From NCBI RefSeq assembly GCF_001647545.1, contig NZ_LSZH01000013.1:154525-218524 (forward strand): a stretch of 64,000 nucleotides of DNA. The letters are read 5' to 3'. Source of the stretch: Acinetobacter sp. SFB. GTDB taxonomy: Bacteria > Pseudomonadota > Gammaproteobacteria > Pseudomonadales > Moraxellaceae. Position 1 is the stretch's first letter; each line of letters begins with the position of its first letter. The notes under the pieces are model-generated. The model was not told where the DNA came from, did not search any database, and saw nothing but the letters and a program-made list of their open reading frames with translations. The translations under genes were made by a program, and so were the position numbers. Shown in pieces: positions 18,856 through 28,802 of the stretch.

Positions 18856-19902
18856 ATGAATATTCAACAAGCTTTAAATAACATTACCAAACAGATTCAC
18901 CTGACTCAGCCGCAAATGGAAGATGTGATGCGCAGCATCATGTCCGGTGAAGCAACCGATGCTCAAATCGGTGCGCTGATGATGGGCTTACGCTTGAAAG
19001 GCGAAAGTATTGATGAAATTACTGCAGCCGCTCGTGTAATGCGTGAATTTGCGATTAAAATCGATGTCAGTGATATTCCCCATCTGGTCGATATTGTCGG
19101 TACTGGCGGTGATGGTCAAAACCTGTTTAATGTCTCTACGGCATCCAGTTTTGTGATTGCTGCTGCCGGTGCAACCATTGCCAAGCACGGTAATCGAGGC
19201 GTATCTTCAAAATCAGGTTCATCGGACTTGCTTGAAAAAGCAGGTATTAACCTGAACCTGAATATGCAGCAAACTGAACGTTGTATCCGTGAAATGGGTG
19301 TCGGCTTTTTATTTGCACCGAATCATCACAAAGCCATGAAATATGCTGTGGGTCCACGACAAGAACTGGGTATTCGCAGTATTTTCAACTTGCTTGGCCC
19401 ACTGACCAATCCGGCTGGCGTACAACGTTTTGTACTGGGCGTATTCTCCAATGAACTGTGCCGCCCGATTGCCGAAGTCATGAAACAATTGGGTGCTGAA
19501 CATGTCATGGTGGTGCATTCCAAAGACGGTTTGGATGAAATCAGTCTGGCATCTTCAACTTATGTCGCTGAACTGAAAGATGGTGAAATCACCGAATGGA
19601 TGATTAGCCCTGAAGATGTCGATATTGAATCCCAAACTTTGACCGGTTTAATTGTGGAAGATTCAGCTGAAAGTCTGGCTTTAATTAAAGATGCTTTAGG
19701 CAAGAAAAAATCGGCAAAGGGTGAAAAAGCGGCCAATATGATTGCACTCAATGCAGGTGCAGGCATCTATGTATCGGGCTTAACCACCAGCTACAAACAA
19801 GGTGTGGCCCTTGCACATGACATTATTTACGGTGGACAAGCTTTAGAAAAAATGAGCGTTTTGTCTGAATTCACCAAAACCCTCAAAGAATATGAAGCTT
19901 AA
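18856..19902 (+). CDS. trpD: anthranilate phosphoribosyltransferase
   Basis: 348 residues from the ATG at 18856; an in-frame GTG at 18847 overlapping the trpG stop is also possible. It adds phosphoribosyl to anthranilate in the second step of tryptophan synthesis. The PRPP-binding motif [17 protein letters not shown] and [18 protein letters not shown] are present. Co-transcribed with trpG and trpC. Confidence 0.95.
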   Translation: MNIQQALNNITKQIHLTQPQMEDVMRSIMSGEATDAQIGALMMGLRLKGESIDEITAAARVMREFAIKIDVSDIPHLVDIVGTGGDGQNLFNVSTASSFVIAAAGATIAKHGNRGVSSKSGSSDLLEKAGINLNLNMQQTERCIREMGVGFLFAPNHHKAMKYAVGPRQELGIRSIFNLLGPLTNPAGVQRFVLGVFSNELCRPIAEVMKQLGAEHVMVVHSKDGLDEISLASSTYVAELKDGEITEWMISPEDVDIESQTLTGLIVEDSAESLALIKDALGKKKSAKGEKAANMIALNAGAGIYVSGLTTSYKQGVALAHDIIYGGQALEKMSVLSEFTKTLKEYEA

Positions 19903-19923
19903 GTCTATAAAGGAAATATTGTC

Positions 19924-20730
19924 ATGTTAGATATCTCAAATACCATTTTAGGTAAAATTGTTGACCGCAAGCAGATAGAATTTGCTGCACGTTTAAAGCA
20001 ACATAGCTTAAAGGATGTGGAAGAACTGGCGCAGACAGCAACGCCGGTACGTGGTTTCGCAAAATCTTTGCTTGGTAAACGTCCCGGTGTAATTGCTGAA
20101 ATTAAAAAAGCATCACCGTCTAAAGGCGTGATTCGCGAAAATTTCAATCCGGCTGAAATTGCCCAGCAATATGAGCAAGCCGGGGCAGCCTGTTTGTCAG
20201 TACTGACTGATGTGGACTTTTTCCAAGGTGCGGACGAAAATATTGCCATTGCTCGTTCACATTGTACCCTTCCTGCTTTACGTAAGGATTTCCTGATTGA
20301 TCCTTATGGTGTAATTGAAGCACGTGCCCTGCATGCAGACTGTATTCTTCTGATTGTGGCTTGTCTGTCTAACCAGCAACTGGAAGAAATGTCTAAAACC
20401 GCCTTTGAACATAATTTAGATGTCCTGGTTGAAGTGCATGATGAAGCTGAGCTTGAGCGTGCACTGAGACTTTCAGAGCGTTGTCTGTTAGGCGTGAATA
20501 ACCGTAATTTAAAATCCTTTGATGTCGACTTAAATACATCTCTGCGTTTGAAGAAATTGCTTGAGCCCTCACGTTTACTGGTGACTGAAAGTGGTATAGC
20601 CACACCAAATGATGTCCACATGATGCAAGAACATGATATTCATGCCTTCCTTGTGGGTGAAAGTTTTATGAAACAGCCTCGTCCAGATCATGCATTTACC
20701 GCATTATTTGGTCAGCCTGAAACTGTTTAA
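19924..20730 (+). CDS. trpC: indole-3-glycerol phosphate synthase
   Basis: 268 residues, TIM barrel. It closes the indole ring in tryptophan synthesis. Typical motifs are visible: IAEIKKASPSKGVI, LRKDFLIDPYGVIEAR, LGVNNRNLKSFDVDL and ESGIATPND. AAGGAAA lies ahead of the ATG. It is monofunctional, without a fused TrpF. Twenty-one bases separate it from trpD. Confidence 0.96.
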   Translation: MLDISNTILGKIVDRKQIEFAARLKQHSLKDVEELAQTATPVRGFAKSLLGKRPGVIAEIKKASPSKGVIRENFNPAEIAQQYEQAGAACLSVLTDVDFFQGADENIAIARSHCTLPALRKDFLIDPYGVIEARALHADCILLIVACLSNQQLEEMSKTAFEHNLDVLVEVHDEAELERALRLSERCLLGVNNRNLKSFDVDLNTSLRLKKLLEPSRLLVTESGIATPNDVHMMQEHDIHAFLVGESFMKQPRPDHAFTALFGQPETV

Positions 20731-20745
20731 TGAATAATTAAGATT

Positions 20746-21432
20746 ATGAGTAAACATGATTCTTCGCTTTCGAAAGATCAGTACAATTTACTGAAATCTT
20801 TTAAAAAGCAAATTACTAATCCGCATTCAACTGCTCTTGCTCAACAACCTGAGCCTAAAGCTCAGGCCCAGCAAGAACAGGAAGATGATTTCGATTTGTT
20901 CCAAAAATCGATGCAAGGTGTCAAAAAAATGGACACCAGTAATATTGCGCCGGTTGAAAAGAACAAAAAGAAAAAAATGGATGCACAAACCTTAGCCAAA
21001 CGTGCTTCAGCCACGGGGCCAATGCAAATAGACAATGCAGAGCTTTCAGACACCCAAGCCATGCTGAACCCTGTTGCCAGTCAGGCCACATTAAGCTATC
21101 GCATTGGCACTTTACAGCATAAAGTTTTTGAAGATTTAAAAGCCGGTAATCTGCGCTGGTTTGAAGCGGTAGATCTGCATGGTTGTACAGTTGAAGATGC
21201 GCGATCTGCGGTGTTACAGATTATTCAAATGGCCAAAGATGAAAATCAGAATGTCATTAAGATTGTGCATGGCAAAGGGCCAGAAGCCATTTTAAAAACC
21301 TATGTCAATGGCTGGCTTCGTCAACACCGTGATGTGTTAGCATTTGTCAGTGCACCTGAAAAACAAGGTGGCACGGGTGCCGTTTTGGTTTTATTAAAAC
21401 GCGCAGAAAAAAACCCTAAATTTAAACAGTAA
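20746..21432 (+). CDS. Smr-domain protein (SmrA-like)
   Basis: 228 residues. The first ~110 residues are charged, low-complexity and probably disordered. The C-terminal Smr domain (about 135-222) has VDLHGCTVEDA and IVHGKGPEAIL, the DLHG and HGxG signatures. Smr domains act as endonucleases in some proteins, including ribosome rescue and DNA repair types. It starts 15 bases after trpC, so it is probably in the same operon; the pairing may be historical rather than functional. Confidence 0.85.
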   Translation: MSKHDSSLSKDQYNLLKSFKKQITNPHSTALAQQPEPKAQAQQEQEDDFDLFQKSMQGVKKMDTSNIAPVEKNKKKKMDAQTLAKRASATGPMQIDNAELSDTQAMLNPVASQATLSYRIGTLQHKVFEDLKAGNLRWFEAVDLHGCTVEDARSAVLQIIQMAKDENQNVIKIVHGKGPEAILKTYVNGWLRQHRDVLAFVSAPEKQGGTGAVLVLLKRAEKNPKFKQ

Positions 21433-21520
21433 GCGGAATTTTTCCCCAAAACAGGGCATTGTAGCGGTTTTCTGCTACAATGCCGTCCTTGTTCGATATC
21501 AGTGTAAGTGAACACGTCTT

Positions 21521-22075
21521 ATGTCTATGCAGCAATCCTACGCCAACATTTTAACTGCAGTTGGTGAAGATCTTAATCGTCCTGGTCTTAAAGATACGCC
21601 AATGCGCGCTGCTAAAGCTTTTTCGTATTTAACGTCTGGATATAGCAAAACTTTAGAAGAAGTGACCAATAGTGCAGTCTTCCCTTCTGACAACCGTGAA
21701 ATGGTTCTAGTCAAAAATATTGAATTCTATTCTTTATGCGAACACCATTTATTTCCTTTTTACGGTCGTGTGCATATTGCTTATTTACCTGAAGGGAATG
21801 TTTTAGGTTTATCTAAATTTGCCCGCATTACTGAAATGTTTGCGCGTCGTTTGCAAATTCAGGAAAACCTGACTCAGCAAATTGCTGAAGCGGTGGCTGA
21901 AGTCACTCAAGCACGCGGTGTTGCCGTAATGATTGATTCTGCACATATGTGTATGATGATGCGCGGTGTAGGAAAACAGGAATCCACTACACGTACGGTT
22001 TCTTTTATTGGAGATTTTAAAACCAATAAAGAAGAACGTCGTGAGTTTTTAAGTGCTTTACCTGAAAATTACTAA
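21521..22075 (+). CDS. folE: GTP cyclohydrolase I
   Basis: 184 residues. It converts GTP to dihydroneopterin triphosphate, the entry to tetrahydrofolate synthesis. Zinc ligands are visible in [10 protein letters not shown] and [10 protein letters not shown]. The homodecamer family length is normal. It is separated from smr by 88 bases and ends in a strong terminator. Confidence 0.96.
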   Translation: MSMQQSYANILTAVGEDLNRPGLKDTPMRAAKAFSYLTSGYSKTLEEVTNSAVFPSDNREMVLVKNIEFYSLCEHHLFPFYGRVHIAYLPEGNVLGLSKFARITEMFARRLQIQENLTQQIAEAVAEVTQARGVAVMIDSAHMCMMMRGVGKQESTTRTVSFIGDFKTNKEERREFLSALPENY

Positions 22076-22088
22076 GTTTGAAAGATGC

Positions 22089-22119
22089 AAAAAAGCCCCG
22101 ACGAACCGGGGCTTTTTTA
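22089..22119 (+). terminator. terminator of folE
   Basis: AAAAAAGCCCCG / CGGGGCTTTTTT hairpin with a T run. Confidence 0.92.
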
Positions 22120-22171
22120 TGAAAACTTTTATATGTTTCGTTTACGCAACTCTTAACTTTAAGGATAAGTC

Positions 22172-22531
22172 ATGTCATCTATTTGGTTAGCAGGTCACGG
22201 TTTGACTCAGACTCAGGCAACCATTGACTATCCTCGTCCTGAGCGTCTGGTTGCAGGCAAGCCTAAACGAATAACCCAAAGCTTATATACGCATCCCAAT
22301 ATGAACTGTGGCATCTGGAATTGTGAAGTGGGGGCATGGAAGATTCAATTTGCTGCCAACAAACAGGAATTCTTTCAGGTGATTGAAGGTCTGGTACGCT
22401 TACATGATGCCAAAACACAAAGTTTTGTCGAAATTAAAGCAGGTGAAGCGGGTATTATCCCGCCCGGTTTTACGGGTAAATTTGAAGTGCTTGCAGCGGT
22501 TAAAAAATATTTTGTCGTGGTGGAAGCCTAA
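22172..22531 (+). CDS. small cupin protein (DUF861-type)
   Basis: 119 residues with one cupin beta-barrel of the cupin_3/DUF861 type: WNCEVGAWKIQFAANKQEFFQVIEGLVRL, then GIIPPGFTGKFEVL. No enzyme activity can be assigned; related domains occur near EutQ and in ureidoglycolate metabolism. An AAGG site is upstream. No obvious partners. Confidence 0.8.
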   Translation: MSSIWLAGHGLTQTQATIDYPRPERLVAGKPKRITQSLYTHPNMNCGIWNCEVGAWKIQFAANKQEFFQVIEGLVRLHDAKTQSFVEIKAGEAGIIPPGFTGKFEVLAAVKKYFVVVEA

Positions 22532-22618
22532 AAGCTGTTTTTACCCCTAGATTATCTAGATTATACCGAGCACTTTGTTCACCCTGTATACAGTCAAAAT
22601 GATGTTCCACGCTTAACG

Positions 22619-23980
22619 CTATTTACCCAAATAAACATTATTGCGCCCATTATTTTTTGCAGCATAAAGCGCTGAATCTGCAGCATCCAGGAAACGTTGA
22701 TAATCGGGATGTCCATCGTAAAGTGAACAACCGATACTGACGGTAAAATTAAAACTACTGCCCGCAGCGGTACGAATAGGCGTTTTCTGAACACGTGTGC
22801 GGATATTTTCCGCAATTTCCTGCGCTCGGGTTAAATCACTATCTACCAGAAGCAACAAAAATTCTTCCCCACCCGCTCGGAATGCATAATCACTGCCCCT
22901 CACCGACTCCAGCAACACTTCACCAATAAACTGTAACGCCAAATCACCGGCTGCATGACCGTATTTGTCATTAATTCGTTTAAAGTAATCGGCATCAATT
23001 GCCAGCAAGGACAATGGCACATTATTTTTTCGAGAAAAATTAATCTCGCGGGAAATAATAGTATTTAAATAGCGGCGATTGAGCAGCTGAGTTAAAGAAT
23101 CATTTCCTGAATCAATATATTCAGCCACCTGAAAAATCTGATCGACCAAATGCTGGATTTCTCTACTTTTCTCTCGTATATGTTGGATCAATTCAATGGT
23201 TTTATCTTTTTCCACACACGCTAAAACATTTTCATTTAACTGGTCAATCTCATAAATTCGCTCAATGATGACATCGACTTGCTCTGAACCTGTAAATGCA
23301 TAGGCTGCTTTATGAATAAACCATAAACCAAACTCAGATTTCGATAATAAAGGATGCTTAAAATCGACCTTGTCTGAAAAAACTTTAAACATCAGCTCAT
23401 TTTCCCAGTCCAGTAATGAGCTACGTTGCTTATCTTTTTGTACGGCTACATCTTGCATTGCTGAAAATAAACGGTAGGTATGCTTGATATCATTACTTTT
23501 TTCTATATTCACTTCATAAGAACGGCACATGATTTCAGACGCAAAACCCAGTACCTGAATAATATAATTGATAATAACGAGACTATTTTGCTGTACTTTA
23601 CAGGATTGCAGATTAAATACTTTATTTTCAATCTCCCGCACACCACGCATGATCAGCCAGGAAGGAATCCCGATACGTGCATGAACTGTTCCCACCACCA
23701 GCTGTTTCTTTGAAATTTCTTCGAAGTTCTGCTGAAATGGTACATTAAAACAATCGACCAGCCATTGGTTCAAAGTCGCTTTTAAACGGTTTTGAACAAG
23801 ATTATCCGAAAGAAAATAGGATGCTTCTTTTTCTCGCATAATATTTTTATAGAACTCATCCACCAAAGCAAGTGAATGCGCTTGAACAAATTGAAAAGTA
23901 TCATTTAAATCAGTTGTAGAATAACCAGCACAAATCGATTTCCATTGCTCCGCCAGCATGGCAATACTCTCTGTATTCAT
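22619..23980 (-). CDS. globin-coupled diguanylate cyclase (DosC-like)
   Basis: 453 residues. The N-terminal sensor globin (about 10-155) has the putative proximal haem ligand H100 in GTVHARIGIPSWLIMRG. A middle helical region and a C-terminal GGDEF domain (about 290-450) follow, with DSLTQLLNRR, the active site GGEEF and an RGSD inhibitory site five residues before it. It should make cyclic di-GMP from two GTP in response to oxygen or another haem ligand. The architecture equals E. coli DosC. The c-di-GMP targets are not in the window. Confidence 0.9.
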   Translation of the reverse strand: MNTESIAMLAEQWKSICAGYSTTDLNDTFQFVQAHSLALVDEFYKNIMREKEASYFLSDNLVQNRLKATLNQWLVDCFNVPFQQNFEEISKKQLVVGTVHARIGIPSWLIMRGVREIENKVFNLQSCKVQQNSLVIINYIIQVLGFASEIMCRSYEVNIEKSNDIKHTYRLFSAMQDVAVQKDKQRSSLLDWENELMFKVFSDKVDFKHPLLSKSEFGLWFIHKAAYAFTGSEQVDVIIERIYEIDQLNENVLACVEKDKTIELIQHIREKSREIQHLVDQIFQVAEYIDSGNDSLTQLLNRRYLNTIISREINFSRKNNVPLSLLAIDADYFKRINDKYGHAAGDLALQFIGEVLLESVRGSDYAFRAGGEEFLLLLVDSDLTRAQEIAENIRTRVQKTPIRTAAGSSFNFTVSIGCSLYDGHPDYQRFLDAADSALYAAKNNGRNNVYLGK

Positions 23981-24112
23981 ACAATTGATCCAACAGCTTT
24001 AAAATTGAAAGGGAGATAATTAGTTTATAAATATAACAAATTTTCAAAAAAATTACTGCGTGATCTATTTTAAGTTCTATCTAAATAATGAGAGGACGAA
24101 CAGAATCTGATC

Positions 24113-25999
24113 TTAAAAAAAGTTTATATATCCTAAGCTGACCTTATTCCAGTCTTTTCCATTCTGTTGTTGATATTCCCAACCCAGTCGAATCGCATTT
24201 TGCTGGTTCAACAAATATTGCCATTGGGTATTGAATTTCAACTGCCACTGGTGTGAATCTTCCCAATACGGCAATTCCACTTGAATTAAAGAATTAATTT
24301 TATCCGACCAAATATTCTGACAGCCTAGGGTTGGACCCATAGCCACACGCCAACCTTCATCCAATGCCTTGCCGGCTTGAATATGATTTTGCAGCTGCGC
24401 ATAACATAAGTGCTCACGTGCCTGATCGGCATAGCTATAGCCCATTTGTACTTTTAAATTGGCAACTCCATGCTGCTCATGTTCACTAAACTTGCCACCC
24501 TGCTCTAACGCTTCTTGCTGCCAACCTAAATTAAAGCCCCAAGACAAAGGCATTTTAAAGGGTGAAACAGGATTGTAGGAATTGACTGTCATCAGATCCA
24601 TTTGCTCAAATTTCAGCTCATCTTCACGGTACTGTATTGCAGTGTTTAAAAATAAAAGCTGTGTACCGGTACGAAAACCGCTCTGGGGATCTATCAGGTC
24701 ATGATAGGCCTGCCTGTGTCCAAGCTCGATAAATTTTTCACCCTGCACTTCACCGGCCTGAATTGAAATATGACGTGCGTTATGACTCTGGGTCGGATCC
24801 GTTTTTGGACGCAGCGGCGACTTTCGCTGCTTTTCTATATCAAGCTGACTTCTTAAACCCAGTAACTGACGGAAACGAGACTGGGCAAAAGATTTATCGA
24901 CTTTTTGTCTCAGAAAATCCAGATATAAATGGTCATAGGCCATCTCCAGAATTTTAGCCTGATCCTGCCCCGAAAACTTCTGTAGCGTTAAAGACTGTGT
25001 GTCTGTATTTGCGTATGCCACCTGATGGGCAGTTTTCGCCAAAGTTGTGCCGTGCTGTCTCGCTTGTGCCAACAATTGTGTTTCTAACGCAGGTCGATAC
25101 ATTTTTTCCTTGATCAGACCTTGCTGTTCGACAACTTTCAGGGTTTCTATGGGAATAGCAGCTGAATTGAACTGCGCTTGAAGATTTAGCTCGGGACGTG
25201 CCAGGTCAAAAAGCCCGAGCAAGCGGTAAGCACAGTTGTCACTGATAAAATAATACGGGAAACTGACCTTCTGCATTTCCCACAGATGTTGAACCAGAAA
25301 TTGCGTTTCTTGCGGATTTAAATTTAGCTCATATTCCCATAAATCACGACTTTCAAAGTCACCATATTCTTTAACCTTACGATAATAAGGCATCAGGGAA
25401 TATTCACCTGGGTATTGTCCAGTCAGGCCTTTCCAAGCAAAAGACCAGTTGTCATTACTGTTTACTGTGGCCGCATAGTTGACCGCATAGGAAATCAGGT
25501 TTAACTGCTGCTGATCTTTCGGATCCAGACGCAATAAGGTATGGCCAAACATGGAGCTGGGATTACCCATGAAATCTGTGGCATAGATTAAAGTCGCTTT
25601 ATAAGGTTTAACCTGACCAATCCACTGGTCAAATTCGGGACAGCTCACCGCCGGTAATTGCTGTTCAGAGATATTCAGTTGCTGCATCAGCCAGTGACTG
25701 CGTGCCGGAAATTTACAGCGTATCGACTGATTGGGTTCTGCTACCGTAAATAAAGCCTGTATATTCTGCTGCATTTCCTTGTTAAGATCGGTTGAGCCCT
25801 GCTCGGCCAAAAAATAGCCTGCATAATTAACCTCGCTTTTACCCTGTGCATTCGCATACATAAGGCGTTGCCAAGTCCGGGCCTGATTCAGCTGTTTGCT
25901 CTCAGCCAGATCTAGATAGGTTTGGATTTCCGGTTTTATTTCGGCTGCATGACTTAAATGGACGCAGGTCAAACCAAGCAGTAAAAAGGCATATTTCAT
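24113..25999 (-). CDS. DUF4105 (Lnb-like) envelope protein
   Basis: 628 residues with a signal peptide (cleavage near HAA-E) and a DUF4105 domain. The central part has ATDFMGNPSSMFGHTLLRL and SDNCAYRLLGLFD, the conserved His and Cys positions of the papain-like/Lnb-type domain, and the C-terminal third looks beta-rich. Some members of this fold act on lipoprotein acyl chains (Lnb); here that is only a family-based guess. It lies just downstream of the DUF3015 gene on the same strand, a recurring pairing. Confidence 0.8.
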   Translation of the reverse strand: MKYAFLLLGLTCVHLSHAAEIKPEIQTYLDLAESKQLNQARTWQRLMYANAQGKSEVNYAGYFLAEQGSTDLNKEMQQNIQALFTVAEPNQSIRCKFPARSHWLMQQLNISEQQLPAVSCPEFDQWIGQVKPYKATLIYATDFMGNPSSMFGHTLLRLDPKDQQQLNLISYAVNYAATVNSNDNWSFAWKGLTGQYPGEYSLMPYYRKVKEYGDFESRDLWEYELNLNPQETQFLVQHLWEMQKVSFPYYFISDNCAYRLLGLFDLARPELNLQAQFNSAAIPIETLKVVEQQGLIKEKMYRPALETQLLAQARQHGTTLAKTAHQVAYANTDTQSLTLQKFSGQDQAKILEMAYDHLYLDFLRQKVDKSFAQSRFRQLLGLRSQLDIEKQRKSPLRPKTDPTQSHNARHISIQAGEVQGEKFIELGHRQAYHDLIDPQSGFRTGTQLLFLNTAIQYREDELKFEQMDLMTVNSYNPVSPFKMPLSWGFNLGWQQEALEQGGKFSEHEQHGVANLKVQMGYSYADQAREHLCYAQLQNHIQAGKALDEGWRVAMGPTLGCQNIWSDKINSLIQVELPYWEDSHQWQLKFNTQWQYLLNQQNAIRLGWEYQQQNGKDWNKVSLGYINFF

Positions 26000-26037
26000 T
26001 CAGTAATCTTATTCTCTGCAATTCTTATATTTATAAG

Positions 26038-26064
26038 AAAACCCTGTCAGGGTGACAGGGTTTT
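26038..26064 (-). terminator. hairpin between DUF3015 and DUF4105 genes
   Basis: AAAACCCTGTCA / TGACAGGGTTTT stem just after the DUF3015 stop on the minus strand, with a short T tail. It may terminate partly, so that the downstream DUF4105 gene gets less transcript. Confidence 0.75.
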
Positions 26065-26075
26065 CAGTCAACGGC

Positions 26076-26546
26076 TTAGATGTAGGATTTTAATACATCA
26101 TCCTTCGCCATAACCGTTTGTAGAGAGGTTAATACTTGAAGAGTATCCTGATTTTTAGCTGAATAAATTTCAGAAAAATTCTGCTTGGATACCGCAAAGA
26201 AACGGGCTTTATCTTCAGCTTTAATATTGAGCAATTCAGCCAGCACATTCAGGCTTTCGCCTTCACCTACCGACATATCACGTGCGAGAGTTTCGGAATT
26301 TTCATTGGTAAAAGTGACCACCTGAGCGGTAACTCTTCCGCCTTGACTACATCCTAAAGTACCGAAAGTAATCCCGATCCATTGGTTAGTGAAAAGAACG
26401 TTGGTTGTTCCTGCCAGAAGTTTAGGAATGATGCCGGACTGACCTTCCCATACCTGACTACCTATACCACAACCGACATCATTATCGGCCATAGTCATAC
26501 CTGAACCTGTGACCATTACCGCGGCCAGCATTATTTTTTTCAACAT
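26076..26546 (-). CDS. DUF3015 secreted protein
   Basis: 156 residues from the ATG at 26546, which has GGAGAA six bases upstream; the frame upstream to 26612 is not needed. A signal peptide is followed by DNDVGCGIGSQVWEGQSGIIPKLLAGTTN and FGTLGCSQGG, the DUF3015 hallmark with two cysteines. Function unknown; periplasmic. It probably shares a transcript with the DUF4105 gene. Confidence 0.85.
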   Translation of the reverse strand: MLKKIMLAAVMVTGSGMTMADNDVGCGIGSQVWEGQSGIIPKLLAGTTNVLFTNQWIGITFGTLGCSQGGRVTAQVVTFTNENSETLARDMSVGEGESLNVLAELLNIKAEDKARFFAVSKQNFSEIYSAKNQDTLQVLTSLQTVMAKDDVLKSYI

Positions 26547-26689
26547 GCTTATTCTCCAATTATTCTCATGCAATCTTGTTATTACTCTAGTCATGTAATT
26601 TAAATTACACACTTATGAGATTAGCGGTAAGTCAAGTGCGGTGCAATGGAAAAAATGTATGCTTTAGCTAAAAATAAAGACTTGCTGTT

Positions 26690-27493
26690 CTAATGGGATT
26701 TAAGTGTCCAGTTACCTTCGGCATGACGCGTGCCTAAAATTTTCAGCACCAGTACCAGACTGAGCATTAACAGTAGATACCAGGAACCCAACTTGCCCCA
26801 ACCGACCATATGCCAGGCATCGACCTGACTGGGATAGAGCCAGATTTTATAAAAGGTACTGATATTTTCTGCAATCCAGATAATAAACGCCAAAATCATC
26901 AGCACGGGTAACATAGGAAGCTGGATTTTATGCTGTTGCAACTGAAAGCGAATTTTGGTTTTCCAGAAAATGATGATGCTCCATGCAAATAGCAAATAGC
27001 GAATATCTGGTACGAAAAACTTGCTCATGAAATTAATATACGAAAATCCTGCCAAGGCCATCATGTTAAGAAAACTAGGAAGCTTTTCGAACGATACCTG
27101 ATACAGCCTTAATGAGCGGACAAAAAAACTGCCTACTGCTGAATACATAAATCCAGCAAATAAAGGTACGGTCAAAATTTTGAATATTGCAGGTTGTGGA
27201 TACTGCCATGAAGCAATGTGCGGATGAGTCAGGAAAACTTCCATGACCATCGCCATAAGATGAAACAAGGCAATGACTTTGACTTCCGACCATGATTCCA
27301 GCTTTAAATAGAGCAAGCACACTTGAATAATTAAGGCATAAAATAACAAATAGTCATAACGAAAAAAGCCGTAAAACTCTTGGCTTCCCATAGATGCGGT
27401 AATTACAAAAGCAATGAGGAGTAAAATCCCAAATAAGGCAGCCGAAGCTGCCTTAAATGAGAACTCAAAACATGATTTAACAAGACTGATCAA
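26690..27493 (-). CDS. DUF817 integral membrane protein
   Basis: 267 residues with seven or eight hydrophobic segments. Conserved-looking loops include HPHIASWQYPQPAIFKI, VPLFAGFMYSAVGSF and WIAENISTFYKIWLYP. It matches the DUF817 pattern (YoaT-like). No function is known. It lies 36 bases downstream of hemE and may be transcribed with it. Confidence 0.8.
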   Translation of the reverse strand: MISLVKSCFEFSFKAASAALFGILLLIAFVITASMGSQEFYGFFRYDYLLFYALIIQVCLLYLKLESWSEVKVIALFHLMAMVMEVFLTHPHIASWQYPQPAIFKILTVPLFAGFMYSAVGSFFVRSLRLYQVSFEKLPSFLNMMALAGFSYINFMSKFFVPDIRYLLFAWSIIIFWKTKIRFQLQQHKIQLPMLPVLMILAFIIWIAENISTFYKIWLYPSQVDAWHMVGWGKLGSWYLLLMLSLVLVLKILGTRHAEGNWTLKSH

Positions 27494-27528
27494 GGTTGAA
27501 TCCTAAAAATGAGTTTACTCACATATAC

Positions 27529-28599
27529 TTAAAGATATTTAGCGCTATATTCATGCACCGTATCAATAAATACTTTAGGATTTGCAGGATCAACCCATTG
27601 GGTAATACCATGACCTAAGTTGGCGATATAACCGGTTTTTTCACCACCTGCATAAGCATCATCCAGCATGGCTTTGGTGGCTTTTTCAATAGATGCCGGT
27701 GTGCCATACAAAGTAGCCGGATCCAGATTTCCTTGCAAAGCAGCACGGCCATTGACAGTTTGACGTGCCACATTCAATGGTGTAGTCCAATCCAAACCTA
27801 AGGCATCGGCACCGGTTGCTAACATTGGCTCAATCCATTGGCCGCCACCTTTAGTAAATAAAATCACCGGCACTTTACGACCTTCATTTTCACGTTTTAA
27901 ACCTGCAACAATTTTCTGCATGTAGTTCAATGAAAATTCGATATATTCACGATGAGCCAACGCTCCACCCCAGCTGTCAAAAATCTGCACAGCTTGTGCA
28001 CCGGCATCAATTTGCGCATTTAAATAATCAATTACGGCAATGGCCAAGCGATCAAGCAAGGCATGTAACACTTCCGGTTGGGCATACATCATCTGTTTGG
28101 TGTAACGAAAATCCTTACTTGATCCACCTTCAATCATATAGGTCGCAAGCGTCCAAGGACTGCCGGAAAAACCAATCAATGGCACTTGACCGCCTAATGC
28201 AGAACGAATGGTGGTTACAGCATTCATCACATAATCTAGATCAGATTTGGCATTAAAGTTGGGTAAATTCGCCACATCCTGTTCGGTACGAATGGTTTTA
28301 TGGAACTTCGGCCCTTCACCCGCTTCAAAATACAGACCTAGCCCCAAAGCATCCGGCACAGTTAAAATATCTGAAAACAGAATGGCTGCGTCCAAGTCAT
28401 AACGGCGCAAAGGTTGCAAAGTAACTTCACATGCAAAATCATTATTTTTACACAAGGAAAGAAAATCACCCGCTTTGGCACGTGTTGCGCGGTATTCAGG
28501 CAAATAACGCCCTGCTTGACGCATCATCCAAACTGGTGTGCTATCTACTGGTTCACGCAGCAAAGCACGTAGAAAACGATCGTTTTTTAGAGTCGTCAT
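27529..28599 (-). CDS. hemE: uroporphyrinogen III decarboxylase
   Basis: 356 residues. It removes four carboxyl groups from uroporphyrinogen III to give coproporphyrinogen III. The N-terminal [16 protein letters not shown] signature, [11 protein letters not shown] with its catalytic aspartate, and [16 protein letters not shown] are all present. Starts at ATG after GGGAAAG. Confidence 0.97.
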   Translation of the reverse strand: MTTLKNDRFLRALLREPVDSTPVWMMRQAGRYLPEYRATRAKAGDFLSLCKNNDFACEVTLQPLRRYDLDAAILFSDILTVPDALGLGLYFEAGEGPKFHKTIRTEQDVANLPNFNAKSDLDYVMNAVTTIRSALGGQVPLIGFSGSPWTLATYMIEGGSSKDFRYTKQMMYAQPEVLHALLDRLAIAVIDYLNAQIDAGAQAVQIFDSWGGALAHREYIEFSLNYMQKIVAGLKRENEGRKVPVILFTKGGGQWIEPMLATGADALGLDWTTPLNVARQTVNGRAALQGNLDPATLYGTPASIEKATKAMLDDAYAGGEKTGYIANLGHGITQWVDPANPKVFIDTVHEYSAKYL

Positions 28600-28802
28600 T
28601 TACTTTCCCATCTCATTTTTAATCTTCGAGCCATCATACCAAAAAGCCCGAAAATTTAGTAACTTCTCTCGCATCTAAAAAGTAATCATGGGAAATGTAA
28701 AATAATTTTTACACAAAACAAATACTGCATCTCCTCATTTTTTCTGCAATACTTGTGTAGTTTTATCAAATTGTTAATGAATAATTTTTAAGGTTGAATT
28801 CC

